DNA of 64,000 nucleotides from Gp13-AA77 sp035946575. Its GTDB lineage: Bacteria; Acidobacteriota; Terriglobia; UBA7540. The DNA is taken from contig DASYZG010000125.1 in assembly GCA_035946575.1 (NCBI GenBank), positions 1 through 64,000 of the forward strand, read 5' to 3'. Numbering within the stretch: position 1 is the first letter of the stretch; each line of letters starts with the position of its first letter. The translations under genes were made by a program, and so were the position numbers. This document shows, in pieces, positions 15,858-25,176 of the stretch. A model generated the notes under the pieces. It searched no databases and was not told the DNA's origin. It saw nothing but the letters and a program-made list of their open reading frames with translations.

Positions 15858-16698
15858 CGGCCTTGGCCGGAGCCCTCGTTCCCGGCCAAGTCGGGGGTGG
15901 CGGTGGCTGACTGGGCCTGTGGAAAGCCCTCCCCCCAGGGTCTCCGCTCAGCCTGAAAACCCCGGCGCAGGGGTTTTCCACAGGGTAAGCAACTGAATCT
16001 AAAGCGAAAAAATAAATTTCTCACTATTCTCACTTTTCTCACTTTTCTCCCTTTTCCCATTTTAAAGTGCCATGCTCAGAAACTATGAGAACTGAAAGCA
16101 AACATGGACGGCAACTCGGCAGCGGGACTGGATACAGGTGCCATGTACGGAAAAGCAGGAAACTCGTGTAGCGTCGAGGATTCGAATGGATAACGTAGCG
16201 CCCGCCTTAGGGCCGGGCATGTGCCCGTCTAAAGGCGGCCTCTACAGCGAAGGGATTGTCCAGCTGCTTCTCGGACACTAAACTAGGTATCCTTTTGAAA
16301 TCTGAGGTAAGCGAACCCATAAGTAACGCGGCAAGAATGACTTACGCATTTTGAGATGGTGGAGCGAACCCACCAAAGCCAATTTCGATACTCGTAAGTC
16401 CTTTAGAATGGCAGGGAGTTCATGCAGCGAAGTCAGAAACAGGCTGAATTGGACCGCAAGTTCCGGGCTGGGGTGAACAGGGAGAACGGGCGGTTAGAAA
16501 GCAACTGGTGGCGAGAGGGAGGCGCTTGGGCGCATCGGGGTTCGGTGGGTGCGACTTCTGGCGCGCCTTGACCGCCGTCCGTCAGTCGGGTAGCATGAGC
16601 ATTAGATTGAGCACAGAACCGTCGCCCGCTCGCGGAATCCCGCACAAAGCCCACTGTAGCTTGCATTCTGCGCGTGCGAAGGAGCGTCCAATCACCTT
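15858..16698. other. intergenic region rich in small repeats
   Basis: About 840 bp without a supported gene. It starts with an 8-bp hairpin TTGGCCGG/CCGGCCAA (15863-15889) that could help end transcription of the kinase, though no T tract follows. A C/T-rich TTCTCAC repeat lies near 16014-16063, and a hairpin-type repeat (CCCGCCTTAGGGCCGGGC and CTAAAGGCGG) near 16200-16240. The segment GTCCTTTAGAATGGCAG (near 16398) has a close relative near 33618 (GTCCCTTTAGGATGGCAG). Confidence 0.6.
16014..16063. repeat. pyrimidine-rich TTCTCACT tandem repeat, copy 1
   Basis: Three to four units of TTTCTCACT in a row, preceded by an A-rich AAAGCGAAAAAATAA and followed by CCCATTTTAAAGTG. A near-identical arrangement occurs at 33060-33130 with the same flanks, so this is a dispersed element and not a random low-complexity run. 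Confidence 0.6.
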
Positions 16699-17721
16699 AT
16701 GAAAACTGGTGAAGTGAGAGCTAGCGTACCCGTTCCCCAGGGTGTGGAAGCGCTGATCGGAGTTCTCGACGGGAACCTGAAGCTGATGGAGCGCTACTTC
16801 CAGGTCTCGGCGCGTCTGGACGACGATACGCTCGAAATCGAAGGCCCGGCGGAGAACGTGCAGCGCACCGAGCGGCTGGTGCAGGACTATACCGATCTCG
16901 TCAGCGGCGGCGCCCGGTTCAACGCCTCCGACGTGCAGTCGTTCCTGCGCATTTTGTCCGAAGACCCCACGAGCACGCTGAAGGGTCTGGCGGAAGCGGG
17001 CCGCCCGCGCACGCTGGGTAAAAAGTCGATCAGCCCCAAGAGCCTGAATCAGCAGCGTTACGTGGACGCCATCGAGCGCTTCGACATGGTGTTTGGCATC
17101 GGGCCCTCCGGCACCGGCAAGACCTATCTCGCCATCGCCATGGCGATCGACGCGCTGCTCGGGCGGGAAGTCAGCCGCATCATCCTGGCGCGTCCGGCGG
17201 TGGAGGCAGGCGAGCGTCTGGGATTCCTGCCCGGTACCCTCGAGGAAAAGGTGAATCCGTATCTGCGCCCGCTCTATGACGCTCTGTACGATGTGCTCGA
17301 TCCCGACCGCGTGGAGCGCTATCTCGAAAAGAGCGTGATCGAAATCGCGCCCATCGCCTTCATGCGCGGGCGCACGCTAAACGATGCCTTCGTGATCCTG
17401 GACGAGGCGCAGAACACCACCAGCGAGCAGATGAAAATGTTTCTAACGCGCCTCGGGTTCAATTCCAAGGCGGTCATCACCGGCGACGTGACGCAGGTGG
17501 ACCTGCCCGAAGGGCGGCGGTCGGGCCTCGCTGAAGCGGTCGAGATCGTGTCGCGGGTGGAGGGCATCAGCTTTATCTATTTCACCGAGCGCGACGTGGT
17601 GCGGCACAGCCTGGTGCAGCGGATCATCCGCGCTTACGAAGAGTTTGAGAATTCCAAGCAGATGAAGCTGAAGACGTCCGGCGGAAATGGCGGGAGCGAA
17701 AGCGAGGCTTTGGCCGAGTGA
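16699..17721 (+). CDS. phoH: PhoH family ATPase
   Basis: A 340-residue protein of the PhoH-like family. An N-terminal KH-like portion (1-~95) precedes the P-loop domain with Walker A GPSGTGKTYLA near residue 137 and Walker B FVILDEAQNTT near 230. The family shows ATPase and probable RNA-helicase activity and often pairs with YbeY in rRNA processing, as here: ybeY follows at once. The order phoH-ybeY-CBS protein-era is a widely conserved bacterial cluster, which supports a role in ribosome maturation. The 5' side has no overlapping neighbour, so the promoter should lie in the repeat-rich region upstream. Confidence 0.93.
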   Translation: MKTGEVRASVPVPQGVEALIGVLDGNLKLMERYFQVSARLDDDTLEIEGPAENVQRTERLVQDYTDLVSGGARFNASDVQSFLRILSEDPTSTLKGLAEAGRPRTLGKKSISPKSLNQQRYVDAIERFDMVFGIGPSGTGKTYLAIAMAIDALLGREVSRIILARPAVEAGERLGFLPGTLEEKVNPYLRPLYDALYDVLDPDRVERYLEKSVIEIAPIAFMRGRTLNDAFVILDEAQNTTSEQMKMFLTRLGFNSKAVITGDVTQVDLPEGRRSGLAEAVEIVSRVEGISFIYFTERDVVRHSLVQRIIRAYEEFENSKQMKLKTSGGNGGSESEALAE

Positions 17722-17770
17722 CGCTCGACGCGCCCCAATTCGCACCGGACGCGCCGTGCGGGTCCCTCCG

Positions 17771-18388
17771 ATGGTGATCAACAGGCAAGACAACTTGCGG
17801 ATTGACGTGGCCGGCGCCCGCGCCTTTGCGGCCCGGCTCGGTGTTGAGCTGAAGCTCGGCGCGCGCCATTTCAACGTTTGCCTCGTGGATGACGATGCCA
17901 TCCGGGAGCTCAACGGGGCTTTCCGGAACAAGCCCCAGGCCACGGACGTGCTCTCATTCGCCTGGACCGGACCACGGAACGGCGGCGCCCGATCGAGCGT
18001 CGCGCCCCGGCGGAAGCCCCGGCTCGAAAGCTCCCCGTCCGCCGGCGGCGAATTCAGTTTGTTCCTCGGCGACGTCGTGATCTCCGTTGAGACGGCGCAG
18101 CGCAACGCGCGCCTGGAAGGTCACTCCACAGCGGCCGAAATCCGCTGGCTGATCCTGCACGGGGTTCTGCACCTGCTGGGTATGGATCACGAAACGGATC
18201 ACGGCGAGATGGAATCGCGAGAGCTTGAGTTGCGCGCCCGCCTGGGTCTGAACGGATCGAAGGGTGTGAGCCGGACGCCCGGGCGCCGCCCGCGCGCCGC
18301 CAGGCGAGCGCCAGCGGCGGATTCCCCGGGCCGGAAAAGCTCCGGGCTTCGGAATGGCAGGCGCGCGGCAGGACCGCCGCAGATATGA
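17771..18388 (+). CDS. ybeY: endoribonuclease YbeY
   Basis: A 205-residue protein starting at 17771, 49 bp after phoH. The metal-binding motif HGVLHLLGMDHETDH (three His) is characteristic of YbeY, which trims the 3' end of 16S rRNA and takes part in ribosome quality control. DAIRELNGAFRNKPQATDVLSF is the conserved N-terminal signature. Two insertions are unusual: about 20 basic and Ser-rich residues after the FAWTG segment, and a C-terminal extension of about 45 Arg/Pro-rich residues encoded by GC-rich palindromic DNA. The extension may be a repeat-derived tail and is not seen in typical ~155-residue family members. The stop overlaps the next ATG. Confidence 0.9.
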   Translation: MVINRQDNLRIDVAGARAFAARLGVELKLGARHFNVCLVDDDAIRELNGAFRNKPQATDVLSFAWTGPRNGGARSSVAPRRKPRLESSPSAGGEFSLFLGDVVISVETAQRNARLEGHSTAAEIRWLILHGVLHLLGMDHETDHGEMESRELELRARLGLNGSKGVSRTPGRRPRAARRAPAADSPGRKSSGLRNGRRAAGPPQI

Positions 18389-19710
18389 GCGCGAACACCT
18401 GGATCGAGATCTTGGCCGTCCTCGGCCTGGCGGTGCTCGTGGCCTTGAGCTCCTTCGCGTCCTACCTGCGCCTGTTGATGCGGCGCTTGACGCCTGTGGC
18501 CGCGCGCAAGGTGTTTCCCCCTCCCGGCGACGGGCGTGTGGCAGCGGACCGCGAGCGCGTCGGGATCTCGATCTCGGCGCTGCACGGTGCGTTCATGGCG
18601 TCATTCGCCGCCGGCCTCGCGCTGCTGATCTTCAGCCGGGTTCCCAATCACCTCTGGGAAGACCTGGGCACGACGCTGCTCATCGTCCTGGGCGTCATCG
18701 CGCTGTTTGACCAGCTGATTCCCTTCATCCTCGTCGCTCGCCACGATGAGCCGGAGACCATTCTGCTGCACTGGAGCGGCCTCCTGCGCGCCAGCGTCAC
18801 TCTGGCGGTGTTTCTCACCTTCCCGATCCTGGTCTCGACCACCATCAACCGGCTGCTGGAGGCTGACGAGCCCGAGGAAGAGCCGCCCACGCCGCAGGAG
18901 GATCTGCAGGATTTCCTCGAAGTGGGCGAGCAGGAAGGACTGATCGCCAAAGAAGAAGGTGACATGCTGCAGTCGGTGGTGGAGTTCGGCGACAAGCAGG
19001 TGCGCGAGGTGATGACGCCGCGCCCGGAGATCGCCGCCATCGACGTCGACGCCTCCGTCGAGGAGTTGCGCGCGCTTTTTCGGCAGAAGCGCCACACGCG
19101 TCTTCCCGTCTACCGCGACACCCTGGACCAGATCGAAGGCATCGTCAGCATGGGCGACCTGATGGAGCTGTCCCCCGAAGCGCAGTCCCAGGCCACGCTG
19201 CGCTCGCTGGTGCGTCCCGTTTCTTTCGTGCCGGAGACCAAGCGCACCAAGGATCTGCTCAAGGAACTGCAGACTTCCACCCGCCAGATCGTGCTGGTCA
19301 TTGACGAATATGGCAGCGTCACGGGCCTCGTGACCATCGAGGATCTGCTCGAGGAGATCGTCGGCGAGATTCGCGACGAGGTGGAGCCCCACGACCGCGA
19401 CATTGTGACGGAAGCGCCCCACAGCTACCTGGTGGCCGGCCACACCGAGATCGCCCAACTGGCCGAAACCGTGGGCCGGCCGCTCGAAGCCGGCGATTAC
19501 TCCACGGTTGCGGGCCTGGTGCTGGCGCAGCTCGGACGCGTCCCCGTGCGGGGCGAGAAGGTCGAGACCCAGGGCCTGTTGATCGAGGTCCTGGAGGCGA
19601 ACGCGCGCGCGGTTCTGAAGGTGCGCGTGCGCTTGGCGCCGGAGAAACCGGCGGAGACGCTGCCGCCCTCCCCTCCGGCGCGGGTGGCGGCCTCAAAGAT
19701 AAGAGCCTAG
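18385..19710 (+). CDS. CBS-domain transporter-associated protein (CorC/HlyC/CNNM family)
   Basis: A 441-residue inner-membrane protein. Four hydrophobic segments (about 8-28, 70-90, 95-118, 130-152) are followed by a CBS pair starting at VREVMTPRPEIAAIDVD near residue 209 and 270, with DEYGSVTGLVTIEDLLEEIVGEI, and a C-terminal CorC-HlyC domain near 345-420. Relatives such as CNNM proteins export or regulate Mg2+. In this conserved gene order between ybeY and era it is a standard resident. It overlaps ybeY by 4 bp. Residues after 425 are Pro/Ala-rich and probably disordered. Confidence 0.88.
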   Translation: MSANTWIEILAVLGLAVLVALSSFASYLRLLMRRLTPVAARKVFPPPGDGRVAADRERVGISISALHGAFMASFAAGLALLIFSRVPNHLWEDLGTTLLIVLGVIALFDQLIPFILVARHDEPETILLHWSGLLRASVTLAVFLTFPILVSTTINRLLEADEPEEEPPTPQEDLQDFLEVGEQEGLIAKEEGDMLQSVVEFGDKQVREVMTPRPEIAAIDVDASVEELRALFRQKRHTRLPVYRDTLDQIEGIVSMGDLMELSPEAQSQATLRSLVRPVSFVPETKRTKDLLKELQTSTRQIVLVIDEYGSVTGLVTIEDLLEEIVGEIRDEVEPHDRDIVTEAPHSYLVAGHTEIAQLAETVGRPLEAGDYSTVAGLVLAQLGRVPVRGEKVETQGLLIEVLEANARAVLKVRVRLAPEKPAETLPPSPPARVAASKIRA

Positions 19711-19722
19711 GATTATAGCCTA

Positions 19723-20631
19723 ATGCCAGCCGCTGAGATCTTCAAATCGGGGTTCGTGGCCATCGTGGGCCGGCCCAATGCGGGCAAGAGCACGCTGCTC
19801 AATGCCCTGGTGGGCGCCAAGGTCTCCATCGTCACCCCGGTCGCCCAGACCACGCGCAATCGCATCCTCGGCATCGTCAACCGGCCCGCGGCGCAGGTGG
19901 TCTTCATGGATACGCCCGGCATCCACAAGCCGCTCTCGCGTCTCAACGAGCAGATGATGGCCTATGTGCGCCAGGCGCTCGAAGAGCGCGACCTCGCGGT
20001 GCTGATCGTCGATGCCTCGGAGCCGTTCGGCAAGGGCGACGAGTTCGTGCTCGAATTGATCAAGCAATACTCCGCCCGCACCATCCTGGCGCTCAACAAA
20101 ATCGATCGCATCGCCAAGCCCAAACTGTTGCCGCTGATCGATCGCTACGCGCGGCTCCACAATTTCGAGGAAGTGTTCCCGATCTGCGCCCGGCACCACG
20201 ACGGCCTTGAGGCGCTGATGGAGGCCGTGGTGCGCCTGCTGCCCGAGGGCCCGCGATATTTCCCGCCCGACCTTTACACCGATCAGCCGGAGCGTTTCCT
20301 GGCCGGCGAGATCGTGCGCGAGAAGTTGATCCGGCATACCCGGCAGGAGCTGCCGCACTCAACCGCGGTGTTGGTGGAGAAGTTCGAGGAGAGCGAGACG
20401 TTGACTCGGATCCACGCCACCATTGTGGTGGACAAGGACTCGCAGCGGCCGATCGTGCTCGGCGCCGGCGGCGAACGAATCAAGCAAATCGGCACCGAGG
20501 CGCGTAAGGATCTCGAGCGCCTGCTTCCTCCCAAGGTCTATCTCGAACTGTACGTCAAGGTGGAACCGCACTGGCGCGATAATCCGGCCGTCGTGGCCGC
20601 GCTCGACTATCGCGGCGAGCAGGTGTCTTGA
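19723..20631 (+). CDS. era: GTPase Era
   Basis: A 302-residue protein with the complete Era plan. The G1 motif GRPNAGKSTLLN, the switch region TPVAQTTRNRILGI, G3 DTPGIHKP and G4 NKID are all present. A KH domain follows after residue ~210, with the GAGGERIKQIGTEAR loop that binds the 3' end of 16S rRNA. Era helps 30S subunit assembly and cooperates with YbeY encoded upstream. It follows the CBS gene by 12 bp and is probably in the same operon. Confidence 0.96.
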   Translation: MPAAEIFKSGFVAIVGRPNAGKSTLLNALVGAKVSIVTPVAQTTRNRILGIVNRPAAQVVFMDTPGIHKPLSRLNEQMMAYVRQALEERDLAVLIVDASEPFGKGDEFVLELIKQYSARTILALNKIDRIAKPKLLPLIDRYARLHNFEEVFPICARHHDGLEALMEAVVRLLPEGPRYFPPDLYTDQPERFLAGEIVREKLIRHTRQELPHSTAVLVEKFEESETLTRIHATIVVDKDSQRPIVLGAGGERIKQIGTEARKDLERLLPPKVYLELYVKVEPHWRDNPAVVAALDYRGEQVS

Positions 20632-20639
20632 TCCGAGCG

Positions 20640-20708
20640 CCGGGAGCGCGGCCATCCTTGGTGCCCCTTGGACCCGAAACAAGGCGGGCAGGCTGCCCGC
20701 GCTCCCGG
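20640..20708. repeat. inverted repeat between convergent era and the response regulator gene
   Basis: Perfect 12-bp arms CCGGGAGCGCGG and CCGCGCTCCCGG are 45 bp apart. The core GGGCAGGCTGCCCGCGCTCCC is a family of dispersed repeats seen again near 157-175, 39403-39430 and 55288-55312. Between two converging genes it may act as a bidirectional transcription end, though it lacks a T tract. Confidence 0.55.
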
Positions 20709-20713
20709 TGTGT

Positions 20714-22096
20714 TCAGGCCTTTGCCTCGCCGGCCGCGATGCCGAGCGATCTCATCTTGCGATAAAGGTGGCTGCGCTCGAGGCCCAGAGCTTCCGCCGT
20801 CCGGCTTACATTTCCGCGATTCTCGTCGAGCTTGCGAAGAATGTAGTCGCGCTCATAGGCCGCGCGTGCTTCCTGCAGGCTGGAGAATCCCCCTGAAGCC
20901 GCGGCCGTCCTGGCGCCGCCGGCGTGCTGCTGCAAGACGGCCACGGGCAGGTGGCGCCGCTCGATGCGTTCGCCCGGCACCATGATCGCCAGCCGTTCGA
21001 TGAGGTTGCGCAACTCGCGCACATTTCCGGGCCAGCGGTACTCCATCAGCGCTTCGACTGCGCTCTCCGCCAGGCGCTTCGTCCGGCGGCCGTAAGCGCG
21101 GGCGAATTCATCCAGAAAATGGGCGGCGAGCATGGGCAGATCCTCCACGTGCTCGCGCAGCGCAGGCACGTAAAACGGAATCACGTTGAGCCGGTAGAAA
21201 AGGTCTTCGCGAAAATTGCCCTTTTGAATCTCGGCGCTCAGGTCCTTGTTGGTGGCGGCGACTACCCGGACGTCGACCGTCAGTCCGGTGGCCGAGCCGA
21301 GCGGCGCGAAGCGTTGCTCCTCAATCACCCTCAGCACTTTGGCCTGCGTTCGCAGGCTCATGTCGCCGACCTCGTCGAGAAAAAGCGTCCCGCCGTCCGC
21401 CTGTTCGAACTTGCCCGTTTTGTCCTCCACCGCGCCCGTGAAGGAGCCTTTGAGATGCCCGAAGAGTTCGCTCTCGATCAACTCCTCCGGAATGGCGGCG
21501 CAGTTGACCTCGACGAAAGGCTCGTCGCGACGCAGGCTGAGTTGATGCAGGGCGTGGGCGACAAGTTCCTTCCCCACGCCGCTTTCGCCGTAGACCAGGA
21601 CGCGTCCATTGGTGGGCGCAGCCAGCGCCAGCTGCTGCCGCAGGGCTTTCATGGGCACGCTGCCGCCGATAATCTGCTGCCGGCCCTCGATCTCTTCGCG
21701 CAGGCTGCGGTTCTCCGCGGTGAGCGTCCGTTGCTCCAGAGCGTGCCGCAGCGTGAGCAGCGTCTTGTCGACGGAGAGAGGTTTCTCGATGAAATCGAAG
21801 GCGCCGAGCTTGGTGGCTCGCACCGCCGTCTCGATCGTGCCGTGGCCTGAGACCATCACCACCACCGGCGGATCTTCGAGCTTCCGGATTTTCTCCAGGG
21901 CCTCGAGGCCGTCCATCCCCGTGAGCCACACGTCCAGCATCACCACGTCGCAGTGCCGCTGTCCCAGCCATTCGAGAGCGGCCTCAGCGCTCTCCACCGC
22001 TTCGGCGCGATAACCTTCGTCGCGCAGCACGGCCTCCAGCGACTCCCGGATGCCGGGCTCGTCGTCGACGATCAGGATCGAGTGCTTCACAGGCAT
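20714..22096 (-). CDS. sigma-54-dependent response regulator, NtrX/NtrC type
   Basis: A 460-residue protein. The receiver domain (1-~125) has Asp11/12, phosphoacceptor Asp in VVMLDVWLTGMDG and Lys104. The AAA+ domain has Walker A GESGVGKELVA and the sigma-54 contact loop GSFTGAVEDKTG, with GGTLFLDEVGDM as Walker B. A Fis-type helix-turn-helix (GNVSRTAEALGLERSHLYRKM) ends the protein. It activates transcription with RpoN, whose gene is at 49.8 kb. The histidine kinase gene is just upstream on the same strand (27-bp gap), so the two form a two-component pair. NtrX is the best match to this pairing, but other NtrC-family regulators cannot be excluded. Confidence 0.92.
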   Translation of the reverse strand: MPVKHSILIVDDEPGIRESLEAVLRDEGYRAEAVESAEAALEWLGQRHCDVVMLDVWLTGMDGLEALEKIRKLEDPPVVVMVSGHGTIETAVRATKLGAFDFIEKPLSVDKTLLTLRHALEQRTLTAENRSLREEIEGRQQIIGGSVPMKALRQQLALAAPTNGRVLVYGESGVGKELVAHALHQLSLRRDEPFVEVNCAAIPEELIESELFGHLKGSFTGAVEDKTGKFEQADGGTLFLDEVGDMSLRTQAKVLRVIEEQRFAPLGSATGLTVDVRVVAATNKDLSAEIQKGNFREDLFYRLNVIPFYVPALREHVEDLPMLAAHFLDEFARAYGRRTKRLAESAVEALMEYRWPGNVRELRNLIERLAIMVPGERIERRHLPVAVLQQHAGGARTAAASGGFSSLQEARAAYERDYILRKLDENRGNVSRTAEALGLERSHLYRKMRSLGIAAGEAKA

Positions 22097-22123
22097 GACG
22101 AATGGATTTCCGGAGGTGACGAA

Positions 22124-24364
22124 TTACGCCGTTGACAGCTCGGCGCTCACGGCGCGCTCAACGGGCAGTTCGATGATGAACCTTGTCCCGAAAGGACGGT
22201 TCTCTTCCACGCGAATATAGCCGTGGTGCTCGCTGATGATACGGCTGACGATGGCAAGGCCCAGGCCCGTACCCCGCCGCTTGGTCGAGAAGTAGGGGAC
22301 GAACAGCTTTTCCTTGGCTTCGGGTGCAATGCCTGGCCCGCTGTCCGCGACCGTCAGCTCCACCATCTCGCGATCGGACTCGATCGAAGTGCGGACCCAG
22401 ATCTCGCGCAGCGGTGAGTGCTCCAGCGCCTCGGCCGCATTGTCGATCAGGTTCACCACCACGCGCTTGATCTGCTCAGGGTCGGCCTGCACGCGCGGCA
22501 GGTCGGGAGCCAGGTCGCGATGCAGTTCGACGCCCTTCAGTCGTCCGTCAAATACACCCAGCGCCTCTTCGACGATTCCGTTCAAGGCTGAGGGCACGGG
22601 CTGCGAGGCGGGAAATCGCGCGAAAGCGGCGAACTCATCCACCAGCGCCTTGAGCGCCGCCGCTTCGCGCCCGATCAGCGACGCGCTCTCGGCAACGGCG
22701 GGCGCCAGATCCGGAAAGGCGGCACTTGTTCGGGAGCGCTCCACCAGCCTCTGGATGCGGTCGGCGGAGAGTTGAATGGGCGTGAGCGGATTCTTGATCT
22801 CGTGTGCCAGGCGCTGGGCTACTTCGCGCCAGGCAGCGGCCCGCTGCGCCCGCAGAAGCTCCGTGAGGTCCTCGATGACCACGACGAAACCGGCGGGCTC
22901 CTGGCGGATGCGAATCGATGAGACGGTCAAAGCCACTGTCGCTCGACGCCCACCGAGGTCCAATTCCATCTGGCGGCTCACCACCCCCTGCCGCGCGGCC
23001 CGGCGCAGCAATCGCGCCACCTCGCGCCCATCGTCGGACGAAAACAGGTCGCTCAACTGTTCGGCCGGCGTCACCCGCTCCTTACCGAGCAGCGCCTCCG
23101 CCGTCGAGTTCACCTCGTTGATGCGGCCCAGCGCGTCCACGGAGACGACTCCGGTGGGGATGTTCTCAAGAATTGCGCTCATGACGTTCGAGCGCTCTTC
23201 GAGTTCCCGATTGGCGTGCCGCAAGGCCTGCGAGGCGCGATCGATCACGCGGCGGCTTTCCGCAATCTGGGAAGTCATCTCGTTGAAGGATTGAATCAGG
23301 CGGCCCAGCTCTCCGTCGGCGCGCGCTTGCACCTGGTATCCCAGGTTGCCGCGCGACACCTGATCGGTGCCTTCTGCCAGCGCCTGGATGGGCACCGTAA
23401 CCTGCTTTGCAACAAACATGGCGTACCAGGTGGCGGAGAAGAGGGTGACCAGCGTGAAGAGGCCCAGGGCGGAAAGGTCGATCCGCTTGACGGCTTTGAT
23501 CTGATGATTCAGGGTGTCGTAGCGCCGCGCCTCCTGCTCGATCTGTTCAACACGCCGCTGAAGATCAAGCGGCAATCGCCGCGTGCTGACAATGAAGGCG
23601 AGCGGCTTGCCTGACAGGTCCGGAACGGCCTGAGCGCCGATGAAGTAGTCGATCCCTTGCAACTGCCAGCGCGTGGCTTCGCCCGGTGACGCCAGAGGGC
23701 CGGCACTGAGGTGCGGAAACAGCCGGATGACGTCTGCCGCCGCCGGTCCCGCCCCGCCCGCCCGCGCCATCAATCGTCCCTCAGGCGTGCAGATCATGGC
23801 TGAAACCAGGCTGAGGTAGCTGACGCGGCGCACCAGATTCTGCTGGAGCGCGGCCGAATCCCTGGCCAGGATCGCTTGTATGATCTTCGAGTCAGAACCG
23901 AGGTGAGCGGCGTCGTCCAGAGAGCGCTGCTCCGCTTCCACGGCCAGTTGCTGCGAGATGGCCTGCGCATCACGCCGGACCGTATCGAACGGGATGCCAA
24001 ACCACTTGTCGAGACTGCGATTCAGCAAGCCGTAGGCGAAGACGAACAGCACGCAGACGGGCAGCAGAGACAGAGCCAGAAAAGCCACCACCATCTTCGT
24101 CTTGAACTGCGAGCCGAGCTCCTGGCGCCTCCGTTCCAGATGCAGCTTCAGCAGGATTCGCAGCAGGACAAATCCGAAGATGACGAATGCCACCACGATG
24201 AACGTGGAGAGGGCCAGCAGCAGGATGGTCTCCTGGGCGTTCTCGGGATGGATGAATTGCAGGTTGAAGGAGTTCAGGCTCCAGCCCACCACGAAGAGAA
24301 TGGGCACAAAGACAAGGAGCAGATTGCGGACGATCTTGCGGCGGTGCTGGAGCTTGGGGTCCAT
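22124..24364 (-). CDS. membrane histidine kinase, NtrY-like
   Basis: A 746-residue sensor kinase starting at the ATG at 24364. Two or three N-terminal helices (about 10-30, 40-65, 88-112) and a further one near 285-305 enclose an extracytoplasmic sensor region. HAMP (ALAEGTDQVSRGNLGYQVQA), PAS (NIPTGVVSVDALGRINEVN), HisKA with the phosphoacceptor in LAHEIKNPLTPIQLSADRI and a HATPase domain ending GRGTGLGLAIVSRI-like residues complete it. This is the NtrY plan, and it lies next to the matching NtrX-like regulator. The ATG follows the upstream gene's stop with only 2 bp between, so all three minus-strand genes are probably co-transcribed. Confidence 0.9.
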   Translation of the reverse strand: MDPKLQHRRKIVRNLLLVFVPILFVVGWSLNSFNLQFIHPENAQETILLLALSTFIVVAFVIFGFVLLRILLKLHLERRRQELGSQFKTKMVVAFLALSLLPVCVLFVFAYGLLNRSLDKWFGIPFDTVRRDAQAISQQLAVEAEQRSLDDAAHLGSDSKIIQAILARDSAALQQNLVRRVSYLSLVSAMICTPEGRLMARAGGAGPAAADVIRLFPHLSAGPLASPGEATRWQLQGIDYFIGAQAVPDLSGKPLAFIVSTRRLPLDLQRRVEQIEQEARRYDTLNHQIKAVKRIDLSALGLFTLVTLFSATWYAMFVAKQVTVPIQALAEGTDQVSRGNLGYQVQARADGELGRLIQSFNEMTSQIAESRRVIDRASQALRHANRELEERSNVMSAILENIPTGVVSVDALGRINEVNSTAEALLGKERVTPAEQLSDLFSSDDGREVARLLRRAARQGVVSRQMELDLGGRRATVALTVSSIRIRQEPAGFVVVIEDLTELLRAQRAAAWREVAQRLAHEIKNPLTPIQLSADRIQRLVERSRTSAAFPDLAPAVAESASLIGREAAALKALVDEFAAFARFPASQPVPSALNGIVEEALGVFDGRLKGVELHRDLAPDLPRVQADPEQIKRVVVNLIDNAAEALEHSPLREIWVRTSIESDREMVELTVADSGPGIAPEAKEKLFVPYFSTKRRGTGLGLAIVSRIISEHHGYIRVEENRPFGTRFIIELPVERAVSAELSTA

Positions 24365-24366
24365 CT

Positions 24367-25134
24367 TCAAGACTCGCGTTGCGTCTGTTCCGGAGGTTTG
24401 CCGTCTGGCAGAAAGATCTCCAACGGACAACCGCCGCAGCGCGCCTCCTGGCTTCGGCAGTAATGCTTTCCTACCTCGACCAGAAGCGCGTGAAACTCGC
24501 TGTAGATGCCTGCATCGCGCTCGAGACGCTGGTGAATTGTCCGCTGCGCCTCGCCATAGCCGGCATCATGCGTCAAAATGCCGTGTCGGCCGAGCACTCG
24601 CCGGGTGTAGGCGTCGGCGACGAAAAAAGGCTTGCCGCCTGCATAGAGCAGGATTGCATCCACTGTCTCGGGACCAAGGCCCTTGATTCGCAACATGTCG
24701 GCGCGCAGATGCTCTGCCGGTCGGGCGAACATCCGGTCGAGCGATCCCTGGTGCGTTTCATCGAGCCACCGCAGGAAGCCTCGAATCGCCCGCGACTTCC
24801 GGCGGAAGAATCCCGCCGGCCGAATGAGAGACTGCAGCCGCCCGGGCCCGATCGTGCGCAGACGTTCGAGGTCGAGCGCACCGGTTTCGCGAAGCCGAGC
24901 GATCGCCGATGCGGCATTGCGCCAGGTTGTGTTCTGGGTGAGGATCGCTCCGAGAATAACCTCCAGGCGCGTCTCCGCCGGCCACCATCCCTGAGGTCCC
25001 AACGCTTCGAGTAGGCACAAGTAGTAGCGGTGCAAGTCACCATTCTCGCCCGCGATGACTTCGCGCCGCCGGAAAGACACGGGATCCCCCGGGCTGCATC
25101 GAGGGGTGGTCAATGTGCCGCTTCCTTGTAACAT
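24367..25134 (-). CDS. endonuclease III-domain DNA glycosylase
   Basis: A 255-residue HhH-GPD protein. GAILTQNTTWRNAASAI is the start of the helical core. The helix-hairpin-helix is LRIKGLGPETVDAILLYAGGKPFFVADAYTRR, with Lys and Asp at the positions used for base excision and strand cleavage. The C-terminal iron-sulfur loop reads C-x6-C-x2-C and lacks the fourth Cys of classic C-x6-C-x2-C-x5-C, so cluster binding is doubtful. The first ~30 residues may be non-native, as the start is uncertain. It belongs to the smaller endonuclease III-like branch rather than to canonical Nth. Confidence 0.82.
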   Translation of the reverse strand: MLQGSGTLTTPRCSPGDPVSFRRREVIAGENGDLHRYYLCLLEALGPQGWWPAETRLEVILGAILTQNTTWRNAASAIARLRETGALDLERLRTIGPGRLQSLIRPAGFFRRKSRAIRGFLRWLDETHQGSLDRMFARPAEHLRADMLRIKGLGPETVDAILLYAGGKPFFVADAYTRRVLGRHGILTHDAGYGEAQRTIHQRLERDAGIYSEFHALLVEVGKHYCRSQEARCGGCPLEIFLPDGKPPEQTQRES

Positions 25135-25176
25135 GACGCTTCTCTAGTGTAACTTGAAATATCGACGGAGGATCAC

